A DNA stretch of 16,698 bases from DATAMF01 sp964472565 (GTDB lineage Bacteria > Chloroflexota > Anaerolineae > Aggregatilineales > Aggregatilineaceae), in the NCBI GenBank assembly GCA_964472565.1, contig CAYYNB010000135.1, forward strand, positions 1-16,698, written 5' to 3'. The notes beneath the pieces were generated by a model. The model saw only the letters and a program-made list of their open reading frames with translations, had not been told where the DNA came from and searched no databases. Below, piece by piece: positions 1 to 6,070 of the stretch (its first letter is position 1; each line of letters starts with the position of its first letter). The position numbers and the translations under genes were made by a program.

Positions 1-24
1 CCCCCCCCCCCCCCCCCCCCCCCC
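1..24. repeat. Poly-C homopolymer at the window edge
   Basis: The first 24 bases are all C, followed by an unusually C-rich, G-poor stretch to about position 85. A homopolymer this long at the very start of a sequence is more often a contig-edge or sequencing artefact than biology. On the minus strand it would read as polyglycine or poly-G, and on the plus strand as polyproline, so a partial low-complexity gene crossing the edge cannot be excluded. Confidence 0.8.
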
Positions 25-142
25 ATCACTCCCACCATCGACAAAATCCCCCATATTCACCCCCGAAGAACCCTCAAACACCCCGGCCAGGGGGGCTAAG
101 TTGAGAAGCCAAGATCAACAAACCAACCCGTCTGAGCGAAAG

Positions 143-176
143 AAGTTTGATCTAAGGTCCACCTTAGATCAAACTT
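143..176. terminator. 16-bp perfect inverted repeat downstream of the rhomboid gene
   Basis: Positions 143-158 and 161-176 are perfect reverse complements with only two bases (CC) between them. It lies about 35 bp past the stop of the minus-strand rhomboid gene, where a transcription terminator is expected. On that strand the stem is followed only by a weak pyrimidine stretch (CTTCTTTC), so Rho-independent termination is plausible but not textbook. A second perfect palindrome, TAGGCTAGCCTA at 176-187, abuts it. A DNA-level role such as a protein-binding site is an alternative. Confidence 0.45.
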
Positions 177-211
177 AGGCTAGCCTAAAATTTTGAGCAT
201 TTACCCGAATA

Positions 212-1006
212 TTAGGCGGCTACCGCGTAAACAGTTAGCACGACCAACCCCAGCGTGTACAGCGCCGACGGCAGCGCCCACCGCTGGAATGAGTTCTGAT
301 CTACTACACTTAATCCCACATCCGTTGCCGGATCACGCTGCACCTGATACGACGGCCCAATAAACCACGCCAGCACGACGCCGCCCACCAGCCCGCCAAT
401 ATGCCCGGCGTTGTCAATCTGGAAACTGCTGTCGCCCACCGTCGTGATGAATCCCAACGCCAGGTTGATCCCCATCAGCATGATCAACTGGTTGAGATGC
501 CGTTTCCCCGCCTCACCATGCAACCGGCGATTCTGGTAAAAATACACCATTTCCGCCCCGAATATCGCGAAGATCGCGCCCGACGCGCCCACCGATGGCG
601 CGGACGTAAAGATAAAACTCGCCAGCGAACCCGACAGTCCGCCCAGGAAATAAATCAGCCCAAACCGTGCGTGTCCAAACAGCGCCTCGACATCCCGCCC
701 AATGATATACAGCGCATACCCATTGAAGAAAATATGCATCAAATTCAGATGCAGGAACATCGATGTGAAGAGGCGATAATATTCACCGTCTCGAATCAAT
801 TCGTTAACTTTGGCCCACTTCGTGAGGAATTCGTTCTGTCCTACCGCCGACTGGCCGAAGAAATACAGATATACCAACCCAATCACCGCCAGCAGCATAT
901 ACGTCAGGCGCGGCTCAGCCACCGGCATGCGCACCGCCACGCGGTAAGGAGCAGGAGCCGGACTGCTGTTTTCTCGATCATCTGGAGGGCGTTCGTACCG
1001 ATACAT
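212..1006 (-). CDS. Rhomboid family intramembrane serine protease
   Basis: A 264-residue polytopic membrane protein of the rhomboid family, which cleaves transmembrane substrates within the bilayer. The catalytic serine lies in GASGAIF (Ser142) and the catalytic histidine in NAGHIGG (His202). The conserved HLNLMHIFFN segment (His86, His91, Asn95) is also present, so the active site looks intact. About 34 hydrophilic residues precede the first membrane helix (about 35-52), and an extra C-terminal helix lies at about 246-263. The ATG start at 1006 has a GAGG box eight bases upstream. It is transcribed divergently from the zinc-ribbon gene starting at 1111. The substrate cannot be told from sequence. 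Confidence 0.95.
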   Translation of the reverse strand: MYRYERPPDDRENSSPAPAPYRVAVRMPVAEPRLTYMLLAVIGLVYLYFFGQSAVGQNEFLTKWAKVNELIRDGEYYRLFTSMFLHLNLMHIFFNGYALYIIGRDVEALFGHARFGLIYFLGGLSGSLASFIFTSAPSVGASGAIFAIFGAEMVYFYQNRRLHGEAGKRHLNQLIMLMGINLALGFITTVGDSSFQIDNAGHIGGLVGGVVLAWFIGPSYQVQRDPATDVGLSVVDQNSFQRWALPSALYTLGLVVLTVYAVAA

Positions 1007-1037
1007 ACAGTAAACCTCGAATGGATGCGATATGATC

Positions 1038-1055
1038 TAGAATACGTACATTCTA
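1038..1055. promoter_or_regulatory. Divergent promoter region with two facing TAGAAT boxes
   Basis: The gap between the rhomboid gene (minus) and the zinc-ribbon gene (plus) holds TAGAAT on the plus strand at 1038-1043 and the same hexamer on the minus strand at 1050-1055, six bases apart. TAGAAT also serves as the apparent -10 box of two better-supported promoters in this window (near 5750 and 12540). No convincing -35 hexamer was found at correct spacing on either side, so these are tentative -10 elements. Confidence 0.35.
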
Positions 1056-1110
1056 CCCTAAAGGGCGCGGGAAATGAGCAAGATTCACATTAGAAAGGTA
1101 AGGTTATCTC

Positions 1111-1554
1111 ATGCCCACTTATGAATATCGCTGCAATGCCTGCAAACGCAAAGTCAGACTTACAACCAAAACATACGCAGAATACGATTCGCTGGTTCCC
1201 ACCTGTAACTTTTGTAACAGCACCGATCTCACCCGCCTGATTTCGCGTGTCGGCATTCAGCGCTCGGTTGTCTCCCGTATGATGTCCGGTTCTATGGACG
1301 ATGACAGTGCGCTGGATGGACTGGACGACTCCGATCCCCGTACCTTGGGCCGCTTCCTGCGCGAGATGAGCGCCGAAACCGGCGAAGATATGGGCGGCGA
1401 GTTTGATGAAGTGGTCACCCGTTTAGAGCGTGGGGAAAGTCCCGAAGATATTGAAGCCACCATGCCCGACTTAGGCGCGGATGATCCTGGTGGTGGTTTG
1501 GGCGGCGCAATGGGTGGTTCCCCCATGCTGGGCGGACTTGGGGACGATCTCTAA
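1111..1554 (+). CDS. FmdB-type zinc-ribbon protein
   Basis: A 147-residue protein opening with MPTYEYRC, the hallmark of the FmdB/CxxC_CxxC_SSSS regulatory-protein family. Two CxxC pairs (Cys8/Cys11 and Cys32/Cys35) form the predicted zinc ribbon. The rest is not family-typical: an acidic middle (about 60-120) and a Gly/Met/Pro-rich tail (about 121-145), likely flexible. The family is loosely called regulatory after fmdB of methylotrophs, but its molecular role is not established. The ATG start is supported by a GAAAGGTAAGG purine stretch ending seven bases upstream. The gene is monocistronic, divergent from the rhomboid gene and convergent with tmk. Confidence 0.9.
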   Translation: MPTYEYRCNACKRKVRLTTKTYAEYDSLVPTCNFCNSTDLTRLISRVGIQRSVVSRMMSGSMDDDSALDGLDDSDPRTLGRFLREMSAETGEDMGGEFDEVVTRLERGESPEDIEATMPDLGADDPGGGLGGAMGGSPMLGGLGDDL

Positions 1555-1573
1555 TTCGGTTAGTCCGGTTTTC

Positions 1574-1607
1574 GTCCACATCTGGTATTTGTCCGCCAGA
1601 TGTGGAC
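1574..1607. terminator. Bidirectional hairpin between convergent genes
   Basis: A perfect 12-bp stem, GTCCACATCTGG (1574-1585) with CCAGATGTGGAC (1596-1607), and a 10-base loop. It sits between the zinc-ribbon gene stop (1554) and the tmk stop (1611-1613), so it can serve both converging transcripts. On the plus strand TGTTTACT follows, a short U-tract; the minus-strand side lacks one. Confidence 0.7.
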
Positions 1608-1610
1608 TGT

Positions 1611-2246
1611 TTACTGCGATGGTGTCGGCAGGCGCGATAACACCACCGCGCGAATTTGCTCCTGAATAGCAGCCTGCTCGCCCACCGCCGGAATCCGTTT
1701 CCAGCGCTCCGGCTGGGCTTCGATCATTTTAAGATAGCCTTCGCGCACGCGGCGGTGAATGTCGAGCGAGAGCGCATCCATCCGGTTCCACTCGGCTCCG
1801 TCTTTTGCTGCCTGTTGGCGGCGCACCAGTCCTTCTTCGGCGGTAATATCCAGATAGATCGTCAGGTCCGGTTGTAATCCTCCGGTCGCAAACGCCAGAA
1901 TATACCGCAGCGTGTCGAGGTCCAATCCCCGCCCGTATCCCTGATAAGCTAATGTGCTGTCGGCATAGCGGTCACACACCACAATGTCACCTGCTGCCAG
2001 CCGAGGCCGGATTTCCTGCGCAACCAGTTGGGCGCGTGAGGCGCAGTACAGCAGGATTTCAGTATGTGGATGCATGCCCTCATTTTTGAGATCATGCAGC
2101 ACCTGCCGAATCTGATCCCCAATCGGCGTTCCACCCGGTTCGCGCGTTCGATAAATCGGATACCCCAGTTCCTTCAAAAAATCACTCAATAAACAAATTT
2201 GAGTAGTTTTACCGCTGCCATCTGGTCCTTCAAACGTAATAAACAT
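1611..2246 (-). CDS. tmk: Thymidylate kinase
   Basis: A 211-residue dTMP kinase, which phosphorylates dTMP to dTDP in the cytosol, an essential step toward dTTP. The P-loop is GPDGSGKTT at 7-15, followed by TREPGGTPIGDQIR (34-47), a dTMP-binding signature. DRYADSTLAYQG follows at 92-103, and an arginine-containing lid (RRQQAAKDG) lies at about 142-150. Length is normal for the family. The ATG at 2246 lies only two bases after the stop of the upstream gene and has no good Shine-Dalgarno of its own, suggesting translational coupling. It is the last gene of the minus-strand operon, and the hairpin at 1574-1607 follows directly. Confidence 0.96.
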   Translation of the reverse strand: MFITFEGPDGSGKTTQICLLSDFLKELGYPIYRTREPGGTPIGDQIRQVLHDLKNEGMHPHTEILLYCASRAQLVAQEIRPRLAAGDIVVCDRYADSTLAYQGYGRGLDLDTLRYILAFATGGLQPDLTIYLDITAEEGLVRRQQAAKDGAEWNRMDALSLDIHRRVREGYLKMIEAQPERWKRIPAVGEQAAIQEQIRAVVLSRLPTPSQ

Positions 2247-2248
2247 CG

Positions 2249-2833
2249 TTACTGCACCGTGATTTGCAAAGGTTCCCGCGCGGCGCGCTCTATCGGAATA
2301 CCCAAAAAGCCGCCCTCGACCCAGATCATCAATTCCCCATCATACGTACCAGCAGTGCCCGGCATAATTTCCATCCGCACGCGCACCCCTTCATCCTTCG
2401 GAATCTCCCGATCCAGCTTATAAAATTTCCACTTGTCCATCAGAGGATAACTACGGCTCTCTTCAACCAGTTTGACCGGGACGTCATCGATCCATAAGGC
2501 AGTGATCGCCATTCCTTCGGTCAGCTTATCATCCAATCCCAGCCCTGTAATCTGGATATTGGGTTTACCGACCTCCTGATTTTTGATGTCAAACTCCAGG
2601 CTAAAGGCTTGGTTCGCTGGAATCACCGCGCCGCTCTCAGTATAAGGCTGGCTGTTGACTCGCAGATCGCGGGCGTCGATCCCAACCGGTTCACCACCCA
2701 TATAATTCATAAACCCGGCCCCAAAACCCCCGCAGGTTCCAAAGGCAAACAGGGCCACCAACAGCCGCATACAGCCTATTCCCCGGCGGCGCGGGCGACC
2801 ATTATCTGGATGATTTTGACTTCGGCGTCTCAC
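2249..2833 (-). CDS. Unrecognised membrane-anchored protein with an extracytoplasmic domain
   Basis: I do not recognise this 194-residue protein. It has a very basic N-terminus (about residues 1-22, many Arg), one hydrophobic helix at about 23-45, and a beta-rich C-terminal domain of about 150 residues. That suggests an N-in anchor with an external domain, by the positive-inside rule. The C-terminal pattern of alternating hydrophobic strands suggests a beta sandwich, which is inference only. The GTG at 2833 is chosen because GGAGGAGG lies five bases upstream; a TTG at 2848 extends the frame but falls inside that ribosome binding site. It sits between the R3H ATPase and tmk in one operon. No function is proposed. 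Confidence 0.8.
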   Translation of the reverse strand: MRRRSQNHPDNGRPRRRGIGCMRLLVALFAFGTCGGFGAGFMNYMGGEPVGIDARDLRVNSQPYTESGAVIPANQAFSLEFDIKNQEVGKPNIQITGLGLDDKLTEGMAITALWIDDVPVKLVEESRSYPLMDKWKFYKLDREIPKDEGVRVRMEIMPGTAGTYDGELMIWVEGGFLGIPIERAAREPLQITVQ

Positions 2834-2856
2834 GTGTTCCTCCTCCAATAGAAAGT

Positions 2857-2883
2857 TCGCCGGTCAGTGTGTTTGACCGGCGA
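2857..2883 (-). promoter_or_regulatory. Perfect 10-bp stem-loop in the ATPase/membrane-protein gap
   Basis: TCGCCGGTCA (2857-2866) pairs perfectly with TGACCGGCGA (2874-2883) around a seven-base loop. It lies between the ATPase stop (2923) and the GGAGGAGG ribosome binding site of the next gene (about 2839-2846). The U-rich tail is weak (ACTTTCTATT), so partial termination, an mRNA-processing or stability element, or a 5'-end hairpin are all possible. Confidence 0.65.
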
Positions 2884-2892
2884 TTGTTCTAG

Positions 2893-2922
2893 ACTATAAC
2901 GAGGGTTCAGTTACAGCGCCAA
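2893..2922 (-). promoter_or_regulatory. Candidate internal promoter of the minus-strand operon
   Basis: On the minus strand TTGGCG (2922-2917) and TATAGT (2898-2893) are 18 bases apart, matching four and five of six consensus positions. A transcript would start near 2886, immediately before the 10-bp stem-loop, and would express the membrane-anchored protein and tmk independently of the ATPase. Confidence 0.4.
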
Positions 2923-4584
2923 TTATGGACCAACCGGTTCGTCACGGAAAATCCGCACCCGCCGGTTTGGTTCAGTGCCATAACTGTGCGACACTAAACG
3001 GGCCATCCGGGCTAGTTCGTGCTGCTTGCGCCGCACATACGATGACTGCGGCGACAGATCGACGGAACGCGCACCGCTTTTGATCCGGCGAATAGCCTCT
3101 TCAGCTTCACGCATCGCTTCGCCAAAAGGGTCGTTTTCGTCGCTCTCATCCCCTGACAGTTGGAACGCATCCACCATGAAGTCTTCCATTTGTGCTACGG
3201 TATTGGCTCGCAGCACATAGATCGATACGCCCGTTCGTTCCGCATCTACAATCAAGCGTGGTCGGCGGCGATAGTAGTTCTTCAGCGTCACCACGGCCTG
3301 TGCCGATTCGAGATCATCGACGATCTCAACCGGGACACGAAGCTGCTTGGCGACCTGGATCAGACGGTTACGCGCGACACCATAAGCGAAAACGCGCAGG
3401 GTGCGCAGTCCTCGCCCGCTGGATTGGGACTCATAAGCATCCTCTGGCATCACACTGACATCCCGGCGGCTTCGCTCCCGCTCTGGCTCGCGGCCCCGAC
3501 TCCGCTCTCGTTCGCGTTCGCGCCCAGTTACTGGAGCGCTGCCCCGTCGTCCGCCATTCCGATCTCCGAAGGCGTGGCCTTCGGGTTGTGCGGTTTCGAC
3601 CTGAATTTCACCCTGTTCATTCCGGTGGCGAATCTCAACTGGCAGCGGGCGTCCGCGCAAATTGGCATCGACTGCCCCTGCGACATCTTCGAGAACCACC
3701 AGCCGGTCCCGCGTTTGAATTTCGATCAGCACATTAAAGGTTGGCGGTGCGCGCCGTTCCAATACGGTTTTTTGTGTTCCGCGCCGCCGTGCTTCTTCGT
3801 CCGACAGCGTGACGGATTCTATGCCGCCCACTAGATCGGAAAGCGTCGGGTTCAGTAGCAGATTATCGAGTGTTTGGCCGTGTGCTGTGCCGATAAGCTG
3901 TACGCCGCGCTCCGCAATGGTGCGCGCTGCCAGCGCTTCAAGCTCGCGCCCGATTTCGTCAATCACAATCGTTTCAGGATTATGATTTTCGACGGCTTCG
4001 ATCATTACTTCGTGCTGCAACAGCGGTTTGGCAACCTGCATGCGCCGTGCCCGGCCAATCGCCGGGTGCGGCACGTCACCATCGCCGCCGATTTCATTCG
4101 ATGTATCGACAATTACCACGCGCCGCGATTCCGCCAGCACGCGGGCTGCTTCGCGCAGCAAAGTGGTCTTGCCCACGCCGGGCGGTCCCAGCAGCAAGAC
4201 ATTGTTGCCTTCTTCAATAATATCTTGAAGGATGTCAATTGTTCCATACACCGCGCGCCCAACCCGGCACGTCAGGCCGACAATGCTGCCTTTTCGATTG
4301 CGAATAGCGCTAATCCGGTGCAGTGTGCGTTCAATCCCGGCCCGGTTATCTTCGTCAAATGCGCCGATACGCTGCGCGACATACGCCAATGTATCGGCAT
4401 CGATCTCGTGTTCGTCGAGAATCACTTCCTCGTCGATATACCGCGCGGTTGGCACTCGTCCCAGGTCCACGATAATTTCCAGCAAGTCATCCGGGCTGCG
4501 ATTTACCGCTTCCAGGGCTTTGACCAGATAGTCGGGCAGGACTGCCTTCAGTTTTTCAAGGTCATCCGTAATTCGACGTTCCAT
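2923..4584 (-). CDS. SpoIIIAA/Ycf45-like AAA ATPase with C-terminal R3H domain
   Basis: A 553-residue P-loop ATPase. Walker A is GPPGVGKTT at 133-141 and Walker B TIVIDEIG at 205-212. The segment DTSNEIGGDGDVPHPAIGRARRM (160-182) is typical of the SpoIIIAA/Ycf45 group in cyanobacteria, plastids and Chloroflexota. A charged linker, almost pure Arg/Glu repeats at 355-374, joins it to a second folded region (about 391-475). A C-terminal R3H-type nucleic-acid-binding motif (R518-x3-H522) follows. The cellular role of this family is poorly defined; nucleic-acid binding is inferred from R3H. The ATG at 4584 is chosen because family members begin near ITDDLEKL. A TTG at 4650 would add 22 Gln/Thr-rich residues and overlap the upstream gene. 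Neither start has a strong Shine-Dalgarno. Confidence 0.88.
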   Translation of the reverse strand: MERRITDDLEKLKAVLPDYLVKALEAVNRSPDDLLEIIVDLGRVPTARYIDEEVILDEHEIDADTLAYVAQRIGAFDEDNRAGIERTLHRISAIRNRKGSIVGLTCRVGRAVYGTIDILQDIIEEGNNVLLLGPPGVGKTTLLREAARVLAESRRVVIVDTSNEIGGDGDVPHPAIGRARRMQVAKPLLQHEVMIEAVENHNPETIVIDEIGRELEALAARTIAERGVQLIGTAHGQTLDNLLLNPTLSDLVGGIESVTLSDEEARRRGTQKTVLERRAPPTFNVLIEIQTRDRLVVLEDVAGAVDANLRGRPLPVEIRHRNEQGEIQVETAQPEGHAFGDRNGGRRGSAPVTGRERERERSRGREPERERSRRDVSVMPEDAYESQSSGRGLRTLRVFAYGVARNRLIQVAKQLRVPVEIVDDLESAQAVVTLKNYYRRRPRLIVDAERTGVSIYVLRANTVAQMEDFMVDAFQLSGDESDENDPFGEAMREAEEAIRRIKSGARSVDLSPQSSYVRRKQHELARMARLVSHSYGTEPNRRVRIFRDEPVGP

Positions 4585-4619
4585 AGTGTTTGTCTGTGTT
4601 TGCGTGTTCGTCTGTCTAG
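4585..4619 (-). promoter_or_regulatory. CA-rich leader without Shine-Dalgarno ahead of the ATPase
   Basis: The 35 bases between the stop of the GNAT-like gene and the ATPase ATG read, on the coding strand, as repeats of ACA, GAC and AAC with hardly any U and no GG pair. There is no Shine-Dalgarno. An unstructured CA-rich leader or coupling to the upstream gene would explain initiation. The alternative is translation through it from the TTG at 4650. Confidence 0.4.
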
Positions 4620-5624
4620 TTATCTGCCGTTGCGCCGCCACAGCGACCAACGACCATCTCGATGCGTCCGTTTATGATGCACGGGAATCGGCCCGTCCAC
4701 AACCGGAGGCCGCAGACGGCTGGCTTCCAGGCCGGGCAGCGTCACCGTTTCCGGGCGCTCCAGCCGGATGAGGGTATATTTAACCATTAATGCCTGATGT
4801 GCCCATGTCTCAAACTCCACTTGTTCTAACATGCCGCGCAGCCAGTCCTGGTATGCCCGCGCATACAAATAAACCGGGAGCTGCTCAGCACGTGGGATAT
4901 ACGTCAGCGCGGACAAAATAATCGCGGAGGCCTGATCGTACACTTCGGGATGAAAATAGGGTTTAATCACAACCCCACATTTCCCTTCGGTTACAGCCAG
5001 ATACCCCGCGATCTGACCTTCCCGTTCATAAACTAATCCATCACACGCGGAGCCAGGCAAAGGCTCGGCTTGCTGCAACAACCGGGGTACGGTATTGGCG
5101 TACAGCATGTTGATTGCGATATTGTCGTGTGCATGTTCGGGCCGCACCAGTGTTGGATCTCCAGTGGGGAGAGGCACCGGTTCGCGGCGTAAAATCACCT
5201 GCCGCGAATAGACCGCAAACCCCGACATGCGAAAGGCGACAAATGCCGGATGATTTTCATCAACCTCAGCATTAATGGAATGCGCGCCCCGTTTTCCCGC
5301 TTCTTGTGCAATGCCTTCGAGCAAACGCATCCAACTGTGAATGCTTCCGCTGTCATTTGGCTCCGGCGACAAAAAAGTTAACTGGGCCACACTCTCGCCC
5401 ATTCGGTGACGAAACTGCCCAACAAATGCATGATCGTTCCGGTAAACCAGCGTCGGCGCACCGAGATCAGCCAGCGGCACTGCCGACAGCAGCGCATCTT
5501 CCAGCCCGCGAATCCCGCGCGTCAGCTCCGTCACCATATCCAACGGCAGCATGCTTTGTCCTACCACCCGCCGCACTAACGCCAGGTCCAAAGGGGTCAT
5601 CAACCGGGGTTCAGACCTGTTCAT
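4620..5624 (-). CDS. Tandem GNAT-like N-acetyltransferase domain protein
   Basis: A 334-residue protein that looks like two GNAT folds in a row. The first half (about 10-146) ends with NAEVDENHPAFVAFRMSGF (118-136), matching the late GNAT signature in which an Asn/His segment and an A-F-x-x-x-G-F helix-strand pack against acetyl-CoA. The second half (about 155-287) contains an EREGQIAGYLAV strand pair (200-211) and a C-terminal strand region but lacks a clear acetyl-CoA-binding R/Q-x-x-G-x-G/A loop. Activity is therefore uncertain, and the substrate is unknown. The ATG at 5624 is preferred over a GTG at 5630, because AGAGAG sits five bases upstream of the ATG. The start overlaps the end of a candidate small gene. 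The tail (311-334) is basic. Confidence 0.75.
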   Translation of the reverse strand: MNRSEPRLMTPLDLALVRRVVGQSMLPLDMVTELTRGIRGLEDALLSAVPLADLGAPTLVYRNDHAFVGQFRHRMGESVAQLTFLSPEPNDSGSIHSWMRLLEGIAQEAGKRGAHSINAEVDENHPAFVAFRMSGFAVYSRQVILRREPVPLPTGDPTLVRPEHAHDNIAINMLYANTVPRLLQQAEPLPGSACDGLVYEREGQIAGYLAVTEGKCGVVIKPYFHPEVYDQASAIILSALTYIPRAEQLPVYLYARAYQDWLRGMLEQVEFETWAHQALMVKYTLIRLERPETVTLPGLEASRLRPPVVDGPIPVHHKRTHRDGRWSLWRRNGR

Positions 5625-5739
5625 AGTCACTCTCTACGCACATAACTTCAAACACGTCAGGCAGAAGGAATACCTGTGTGGGAGCTAGATCCGCTGGGAG
5701 CCAACGGACGACAGGCAGAGGCGTTGTGTAGGTTCTCAT
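5611..5739 (-). CDS. Candidate 42-residue small protein at the operon head
   Basis: An ATG at 5739 opens a 42-codon frame ending in TGA at 5611-5613, overlapping the start of the GNAT-like gene by 14 bases. The ATG lies ten bases past the TAGAAT -10 box of the promoter at 5749-5778. The message would begin only a few bases before, or at, the start codon, so translation would be leaderless or nearly so. The product is not low complexity: it starts MRTYTTPLPVVRW, has a hydrophobic middle (TQVFLLPDVFEVMCVE, about 21-36) and ends ESDYEQV. I recognise no family. It may be a real small protein, a leader peptide controlling the next gene by coupling, or chance. Conservation would decide. Confidence 0.45.
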   Translation of the reverse strand: MRTYTTPLPVVRWLPADLAPTQVFLLPDVFEVMCVESDYEQV

Positions 5740-5748
5740 CTTGGATCA

Positions 5749-5778
5749 ATTCTATCATCAGGTAACATCCCCTGACAA
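5749..5778 (-). promoter_or_regulatory. Sigma-70-type promoter of the minus-strand operon
   Basis: On the minus strand TTGTCA (5778-5773) and TAGAAT (5754-5749) are separated by 18 bases, five of six consensus positions in each hexamer. It lies directly upstream of the small frame and the GNAT-like gene, and is the best promoter candidate for the operon ending with tmk. An imperfect dyad (TCAGG/CCTGA) spans the spacer at 5759-5775. Confidence 0.65.
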
Positions 5779-6000
5779 TAGTCGTTTGTCCTACGTAATA
5801 TTTAAAGAAATTTGGGCGTCATTTAACAAAATATGGATTACTGCATTAAAAGAGTAAGTTTTTTCGGCTCAGTGACCGATTTTATTTTGTAGAGAATACG
5901 CTCTATTCCTTCATGGGGTTGCGCTCGACACATACGGCATCTCTGAAACACTTGAATTCGGTTTGAGGCTCGCCCATTAAGGCTGATTCTGATTGCCAGC
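5779..6000. other. Gene-poor AT-rich intergenic stretch
   Basis: This stretch is AT-rich and holds no convincing gene. The best frames are a 24-residue minus-strand one at 5903-5977 and a 19-residue plus-strand one starting near 5832. Neither has a ribosome binding site. No repeat or insertion-sequence end was recognised. Confidence 0.5.
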
Positions 6001-6006
6001 CGATAT

Positions 6007-6032
6007 AAAAAACACCCCGATTGATCGAGGTG
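6007..6032 (-). terminator. Rho-independent terminator of the SIMPL-domain gene
   Basis: Read on the minus strand, CACCTCGAT (6032-6024) pairs with ATCGGGGTG (6021-6013) over nine positions with one G-U wobble. Six T residues (6012-6007) follow at once. It lies about 40 bp past the stop of the SIMPL-domain gene, making a classic intrinsic terminator. Confidence 0.85.
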
Positions 6033-6070
6033 CTTTGGTTGTCACTGATGAAGCGGAGCGCGTTTCGCGA

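Noticed and set aside
401..1093. A 230-residue plus-strand open frame opposite the rhomboid gene
   Set aside because: The rhomboid catalytic motifs are on the other strand. The plus-strand product is rich in His, Arg and Gln, as expected for a shadow frame.
2831..2848. TTG at 2848 as start of the membrane-anchored protein
   Set aside because: The TTG falls within the GGAGGAGG ribosome binding site that properly serves the GTG at 2833.
3160..4677. Long plus-strand open frames (3160-3834 and 3874-4677) opposite the R3H ATPase
   Set aside because: They are antisense to a gene with clear Walker motifs, and their products show composition typical of reversed coding sequence (Cys, His and Arg rich). 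They have no ribosome binding site or recognisable domain.
5903..5977. A 24-residue minus-strand frame in the AT-rich gap, looking slightly like a Cys-containing protein end
   Set aside because: It is too short, has no ribosome binding site, and no mobile-element ends or related sequence were found around it.
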